Source: Funneliformis mosseae (lineage: Eukaryota; Glomeromycota; Glomeromycetes; Glomerales; Glomeraceae). From it: a stretch of 13,611 nucleotides of DNA. The DNA lies in the NCBI GenBank assembly GCA_910592005.1, contig CAJVPP010002763.1:1-13611 (forward strand), in the 5' to 3' direction. The notes below the pieces were generated by a model that saw only the letters and a list, made by a program, of their open reading frames with translations, had not been told where the DNA came from and did not search any database. The translations under genes and the position numbers were made by a program. Positions 9,173 to 13,611 of the stretch are shown piece after piece. Each line of letters starts with the position of its first letter. Positions within the stretch are counted from its first letter, which is position 1.

Positions 9173-9564
9173 CTATAATCTTATATTAAAAGTATTTATC
9201 ATAGAATTATATCTAAAAAAGCTACTAAAAAAATGATACAACATACAATTGATCAATTTACAAATCAACTAGAAAATACATAAAATAATACATATGAATT
9301 ATGGATTTGTGAATTAAAAAACTTAAATTAGCTATTAATGATTATCTTTAAAATATTGAAAAATGGTTATTACAAAAAATTGGAAATAAAATTATTTGTA
9401 TAGAATTGTTTGAATTTGCATATTTGGATAATGATTATAAAATAATTATTTATACTACACCTGATTATTATGAATAAAATGCCTATTCAAAAGTCTATGT
9501 TAAAATAGATGAATTAGAACATAATAATCATTACTTAATAGATAATAGTCTATGCTATGCAAAG

Positions 9565-9639
9565 GTATTATATTAATATGAACTAATAATTTTATTAAAT
9601 TTTTATTATAACAATTTAATATTATTTTACATATTATAG
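9565..9639 (+). other. Predicted intron in the element 1 transposase
   Basis: A 75-bp segment from GTATTA to ATTATAG with GAACTAATAA as a possible branch site. Removal joins CYAK to VLFIL in frame, matching the continuous CYGKVLL-type segment I recall from the family. Confidence 0.65.
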
Positions 9640-9909
9640 GTTCTTTTTATTCTTCAGATTAATTCAAAAAAACTGGATCAACAGAATATTGATCTTACAC
9701 TTGTTTATTGGTATGACTTTGCATATCCAGATGATATTCAAAAGCAATACTTTTATAAATGTGTTATTATTAAACATGTCGAATATTATACATTAATTCC
9801 TATTGCTTCAATTGTAAATATAGTGCATATTATACCAAAATTTAATAACCCAAGAATATTTTTTTGTAAATAATTATATTAAATATTATTAAATAATTAC
9901 TTAATATTT

Positions 9910-10177
9910 AAATGCTTTTAAAATAATAAATTCACATGCTTAATTAGTATTTTTTTTAGAATAATTAATAAATATTAAATCAAAACACTTTTTAAATATA
10001 TTTTAAAATAGCAGTTACAAAGCATTTATAATTAGAATTTTATTTGTATTATATTACAGTAGTAAATAAATGCTTGTTTTAAACATGAAAAAGTGCATAG
10101 TGAGCATTAAGCATTCAGTAAATGTTATCAATGATTGTGCTTAATAAATATAGGGTAAATGCTAGGCCAACTTCGTG
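9910..10177. repeat. Right subterminal zone and candidate right end of element 1
   Basis: AATGCT or AGCATT cores occur at 9911, 10020, 10069, 10103, 10110 and 10158, plus CATGCT at 9935, in both orientations. This is far above chance for a six-base word in about 260 bp of this composition. The bottom strand starting at 10177 reads CACGAAGTTGGCCTAGCATT, a plausible CACTA-type end running into the motif. CpG density rises sharply just beyond it. Confidence 0.5.
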
Positions 10178-12455
10178 ATGGAATTAATATTTTTCATAGA
10201 AATCACCAATCTGAAAGCGTTATATAAATACATAGTATTCAAATGTTATTAACAAGTTTCATTATAAAAAACTGCAATTTTAATTTACGACGACATTTCA
10301 AACATGTCAACATTTATTCTTACGATTGATTGGTTAAACAATAGATAAGTCACCTATTTACAAATATTTTTATACATTAACTGGTCTAGTTTACACTTTC
10401 ATGGAGAAATTTATCAATAAACAGATTTTTTTTTAAATCTACTATTTTCTTTGGTGGACGGAAAATTTGAAGAATCTTTAGATTTTCGACAAGTTAACCC
10501 TTCTAAAATTGCAAGTTTTGTCAATATATTGTACAAATTGAATTCTTAGAACGTAACGGAGGAACTTGGGATTCACAAAACTTTGTTCATTACGCACTTT
10601 TTAAAATCACTTTTTTTATTATGAGCTTTGCTTTATTATTCTCATTTTCAAATATAATATACTTTTTTATCATATTATTATTTCTTGAGCATATATCATT
10701 AATTAATTATCTTTAATAAATTGCAATGACCTATTAAATAAACGAACATCCAATTTTAACTTGATGTAATGTGGTAAAGGAAAGTTCATACATATCATTT
10801 ATTAAGTTATAAAAATCTTGAACTAGAAACAGTTTAAAAAATAAAAATTTAATTAATAAACTACTGTTACATTGAATATAATTTCGCCCGAAATCTCCAT
10901 AATTCCGCATGGATCGCTTTCGATATTTGTGTTTAGTGTAATTAGTCGTATGACAAAATTTCAAGAACGCCAGGATGTCCTAATTATATATTTTTTTTTT
11001 ATATACACAAACCGGAAATTCTTAAACAGCCAACATTCTACGCTCACCCTTATTATAATTTGCGTACATTAACCTCAAAATCCTTCCTTTAACACCTTCA
11101 CGACATTTTCGCCTTCGCCGTTTAATGTTTTAGATCTCGTATTTGTAACTTCGTTTATTTTTTTAATTTACGATTTTTAATGCTATTCAAATATTTTGTA
11201 ATTATTCGTAGTTTCGCTGTCTTAATTAATTTATTGCAAAAGTTTAGAGCGTCGACGTTGAGGAAATACTGACTTGATAATATAAAATAAATATATGTCA
11301 CATTAACTTCATAATTACTTCATTGTTATTCAATTAATACCTTCTGTTACATTACAAATTGTTTATAAATACATAAACAAAAGAACTGGATACATCACTA
11401 CTTTATAAAAAACGGGTAATCCAATTTGATTTAAAATTGATTGAAAATCAAGGAGTAGTGCTCCGTAAGAGTCTGATCGGGTCGGGTTCGAGTTCGAACC
11501 CGTTACAGCTGTTTTCATATTTTTTGGGGATTCGACTCGAAATTTCAAGGGTAATATTAATGCCGAAATAAGCACATACGGGCGTGAATTGTATTAGTTT
11601 TAAGACCACATCTATTGGTTGTTATCGCAGAGAAAACTCGCTCTACTTGTACACTTGTTGCTTTATAAAAAAAAATGTACAGTTAATGTTTAATAATCGA
11701 TAATTTTTTTTTTATCTATAATTCTACACTCCGCAATGATTTTTGTATTCTAGAAAAAGTTGTACTTTTGGTAACTTCGATAGGTTCATTCATTATTTAT
11801 TTTTTACAAATTAATGTCGCGTCAATTTATATAGATATTGTTTAATTTTCATCCGGGTCACTCAGCTCGGAACACTATCAAGGAGTTGTATTTATTTATA
11901 TCATATATTCAGCAGTAAAAATATCACTTTCGATTATTTTTGTGAAATTAAACACAAAACTAAATTTTGAAATTTGCTACCTTTGCGAAAATATGTAATT
12001 AAAACATAAAGTAGGAAAAAAATAAACTTCAAACCTATTAACTCATGAGTTGATAAAGAATAAGTTAATTTTGTAACATTCAATGTACAATTATGGTATT
12101 CTTGTATATTACATTTAGCTTTAATGTTTGCTGGTGATATGAGAATATTTTGTCGTACAAATTAGGTAAATCATGTTCAAAACTTGTAGAAAAATTTACG
12201 AATAGATTAAAAAAAAAAAGAAAATGATGATCACACCTCAAAATATTTTTATTTGCTTAACGAAGAGTTCTTCCACAAACAAGATGAGCTTATCTGTCTA
12301 TCTATTTTAAATAAGAATTAAGTTCAAGTATTTAAGCATTGCCGACCGAAATGTTTTTCACTTCCTATAGATATGTTCTACATTAGAATATGATTGCTAA
12401 AATAATAATGTTAGACTTAGGATCAACCTGATATTCGTTTGCATCACATCATAAT
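10178..12455. other. Intergenic DNA with normal CpG content; no gene supported
   Basis: About 2.3 kb without a recognisable protein block or RNA gene. CpG is abundant (more than 50 in the first 1.9 kb by eye), unlike the transposons to the left. One plus-strand frame at 10448-10624 (58 codons, one TAG) starts SLVDGKFEESLDF and might be an exon relic, but I do not recognise it. Overlapping frames around 10734-11072 lack any support. A minus-strand frame at 11363-11575 opens at GTG and contains a 20-bp palindrome (11483-11502). Confidence 0.5.
11483..11502. repeat. Short GC-rich palindrome, 9-bp arms
   Basis: CGGGTTCGA, a 2-base centre GT, then TCGAACCCG. It is an island of GC in AT-rich DNA, preceded by another CGGGT unit. 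It is not a tRNA T-arm because the loop is only 2 bases. Confidence 0.7.
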
Positions 12456-12591
12456 TAATAGTTATTCGGCGGCACTTCGTGCCGAATAACTATTATATTG
12501 GGAAAATCAAATTTGATTCCCAATATTATTAGCTACCTTTTAGGTAGCGGTAGTTATTCGGCTCGAAGTGCCGGATAAGTGATTTATCCGG
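12456..12591. repeat. Cluster of four hairpins (foldback or MITE-like structure)
   Basis: Hairpin 1: TAATAGTTATTCGGC (12456-12470) pairs perfectly with 12481-12495, and the centre also holds CGGCAC-TTC-GTGCCG. Palindrome 2: 12495-12526, ATATTGGG arms symmetric except for two extra A. Hairpin 3: GCTACCT-TTT-AGGTAGC (12532-12548). Hairpin 4: CCGGATAA-GTGAT-TTATCCGG (12571-12591). The sequence TAGTTATTCGGCTCGAAGTG at 12551-12570 is a near copy of the hairpin 1 arm (one mismatch to the arm read from the opposite strand). Hence the whole 136 bp is built from related inverted units, like a small non-autonomous foldback element. Confidence 0.75.
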
Positions 12592-12728
12592 TTTCCCGTG
12601 ATTAAACTAACTTTTTTAAACTTTTTTTTTTATAAATAAATAATATTTTTTTCCCACAAACAATTTTTTCTCACGATATTTTTTCTTTTTTTTACGAATA
12701 ATTTACTTTCGCAAACTAAATTCCGTTA
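12592..12728. other. T-rich 5' flank of the Crypton-like gene
   Basis: Runs of T near 12621-12633 and 12671-12694 precede the first ATG at 12729. Promoter function is assumed from position only. Confidence 0.3.
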
Positions 12729-13611
12729 ATGGAAATTGTAAGTAATTTTACATATTAAAGCTATAAATTATATTAATTTTAATAACTAACAAATTTTTAG
12801 ACTTATTTCAAACCTACAGCTGAGGAACTTTCAAGGGTTCAACAAAGCCGTGTACCATTAAATACAGTTAAATGCATTGAAAAATGTGTCAATATTTTAA
12901 ATACTTGGCGCAAAATGTGGACTATACCTATACCTTAGAATCACTTTTCTCTAATGAACAAATAGAAAATGAAATGTGCGAATCTATATATGGTGTGAGA
13001 ACAACAAAAGGCGAAAAATACTCAAGAGCTTCCTTGAAAAATGCTGTTACCTCAATAAGCCGTCATCTTAAAAATTCCAAACCACAATGGAATTATAATC
13101 TTTTAGATAAAAAGAATTTTCCAAAACTTCATGCCACACTTGATGGTACCTTAAAAGAAATGAAAAGATTAGGAATAAGTGTTCCAAAACCACATGAAGT
13201 TTTAACGAATGAGGAATTAAAAATTATCTTATCTAATAATGCCATGTCTTCAAATGAACCTGAAGGGTTGCTTCAGAAAGTTTTTTTTTGGATTTGTCTG
13301 CTAGGATGGCGAACATTACAATTTACTAATTGATCAATTTGAATATACAGAAAATGGATTTATTTTTAAGAAATTTCAACAAAAAAAATGATCAAGAAGA
13401 ATTAGAAGGTAATCAATCTACCTTTAAAATACCATTTCCATCAGATATTAAGGGTGTGGCTGAACCTAATGCAGATATTTGTAAGTATATTTCAATGAGA
13501 CTTTTAAATTGTAAAACTAAACATTTTATTTAGGAATCTCAACAAATGCATCAGGTAAATATTTTTTTAATTATTTTATTATTAATTAAATTTCTACTTA
13601 ATTTTAATTTT
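12729..13611 (+). pseudogene. Crypton/DUF3504-like tyrosine recombinase-derived gene, frameshifted, cut by the window edge
   Basis: Exon 1 is ATG GAA ATT (12729-12737); after intron 12738-12800, exon 2 begins TYFKPTAEELSRVQQSRVP and continues VKCIEKCVNILNTW. After a 1-base slip in the A-run 12912-12915 it reads YTLESLFSNEQ, YGVRTTKGEKYSRASLKNAV, ISRHLKN, LDGTLKEMKRLGI, HEVLTNEELKIIL and LLQKVFFWICLLGWR. This is the order in DUF3504 proteins: core-binding region, linker, then the start of the catalytic domain. A second frameshift just after GWR (about 13307-13315), where the first catalytic Arg sits, moves the continuation EHYNLLIDQFEYTENGFIF to another frame. A third, at the 8-A run 13381-13388, restores IPFPSDIKGVAEPNADICKY. 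A stop (TAG, 13531-13533) follows and a donor GTAAAT lies at 13555. The last catalytic residues are outside the window. No transposase activity is expected. Confidence 0.75.
12738..12800 (+). other. Predicted intron 1 of the Crypton-like gene
   Basis: A 63-bp segment from GTAAGT to TTTTTAG with AACTAAC (12784-12790) ten bases before the acceptor. It is phase 0 and joins MEI to TYFKP. Confidence 0.75.

Larger units (their letters stand above)
9016..9873 (+). pseudogene. Plavaka-like transposase, C-terminal part (element 1), continuing 86-1898
   Basis: It opens with GIINRFTSETYDFY (from 9016), which directly follows HQF at 1897 in the family. Next come SKKATKKMIQHTIDQF (about 9211-9264), FEFAYLDNDYKIIIY (about 9411-9455), AYSKVYV and DNSLCYAK (to 9564). 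After an intron (9565-9639) it reads VLFILQIN, VYWYDFAYPDD, YYTLIPIASIVNIVHIIP and the natural stop at 9871-9873. A second intron is likely at 9118-9172. The conserved C-terminal features are a Trp-Tyr pair followed by an IPI-SI--VVHIIP-like segment. Several stops interrupt the frame. The match to the family's C-terminus is from memory, and the join with the upstream half is seen in the reading frame. Confidence 0.72.
1..10177 (+). mobile_element. Element 1: old Plavaka/CACTA-like transposon, left end outside the window, split by element 2
   Basis: This is the outer of two nested DNA transposons. Its transposase pseudogene lies on the plus strand in two pieces, 86-1898 and 9016-9873, which rejoin in frame when 1899-9015 is removed. 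The right terminal zone (about 9910-10163) carries six AATGCT/AGCATT motifs in both orientations. A candidate right end lies at 10177, where the bottom strand reads CACGAAGTTGGCC, a CAC start typical of CACTA-type ends. The left end is not in the window, so the end cannot be confirmed by matching inverted repeats. CpG is almost absent (about 3 in 1-1898, 2 in 9016-10177), as expected of an old methylated repeat. Identity rests on protein family resemblance recalled from memory. Confidence 0.6.

Noticed and set aside
10734..11072. Overlapping plus and minus small frames as genes
   Set aside because: No family resemblance; the plus frame opens at TTG, and neither has visible splice or conservation evidence.
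11475..11510. tRNA T-arm suggested by GGGTTCGA...TCGAACCC
   Set aside because: The palindrome has a 2-base loop rather than 7, and no acceptor, D or anticodon arms could be found.

Overview
The window looks like nuclear DNA of a very AT-rich fungus, most likely an arbuscular mycorrhizal fungus (Glomeromycotina, Rhizophagus-like). Short 55-75 bp GT-AG introns with ACTAAC/CTAAT-like branch sites interrupt the coding blocks. The decayed protein blocks match, from memory, the Plavaka/Tnp2 (CACTA-type) transposases and Crypton-derived tyrosine recombinases that crowd those genomes. No intact gene was found: every coding region here is a broken copy, and most long open frames are slices of these broken genes, several opening at GTG or TTG.

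Layout. (1) Positions 1-1898 (+) hold the first part of an old Plavaka-like transposase pseudogene (element 1). (2) Positions 1899-9012 are a second CACTA-like transposon (element 2, 7,114 bp) inserted into that gene. Its ends are imperfect inverted repeats starting TACAG/CACAG, it is flanked by a TTG target duplication (1896-1898 and 9013-9015), and it has TATCAG/CTGATA-rich subterminal zones. Cutting out 1899-9015 rejoins the element 1 reading frame within a codon. (3) Element 2 carries a decayed transposase on the minus strand (2501-6297) and a divergent, multi-exon, Arg/Ser/Lys-rich accessory pseudogene on the plus strand (6807-8417). They share an intergenic region with a 73-bp tandem repeat. 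(4) Positions 9016-9873 (+) are the C-terminal part of the element 1 transposase, followed by an AATGCT/AGCATT-rich subterminal zone and a probable element 1 end near 10177. (5) Positions 10178-12455 are CpG-rich intergenic DNA with no gene I can support. (6) A tight cluster of hairpins lies at 12456-12591. (7) A frameshifted Crypton/DUF3504-like gene starts at 12729 and runs off the right edge.

How it fits together. CpG counts by eye are about 3 in 1.9 kb of element 1, about 60 in 7.1 kb of element 2, and more than 50 in 1.9 kb of the flank. Element 1 has also lost most tryptophan codons to stops, while element 2 keeps most of them. Both agree with the nesting order: element 1 is old and heavily decayed, element 2 jumped in later and decayed less, and the flank escaped. 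The most interesting inference is that element 2 was a two-gene transposon, with a transposase plus an SR-like partner that might have played the role TnpA plays in plant Spm/CACTA elements.
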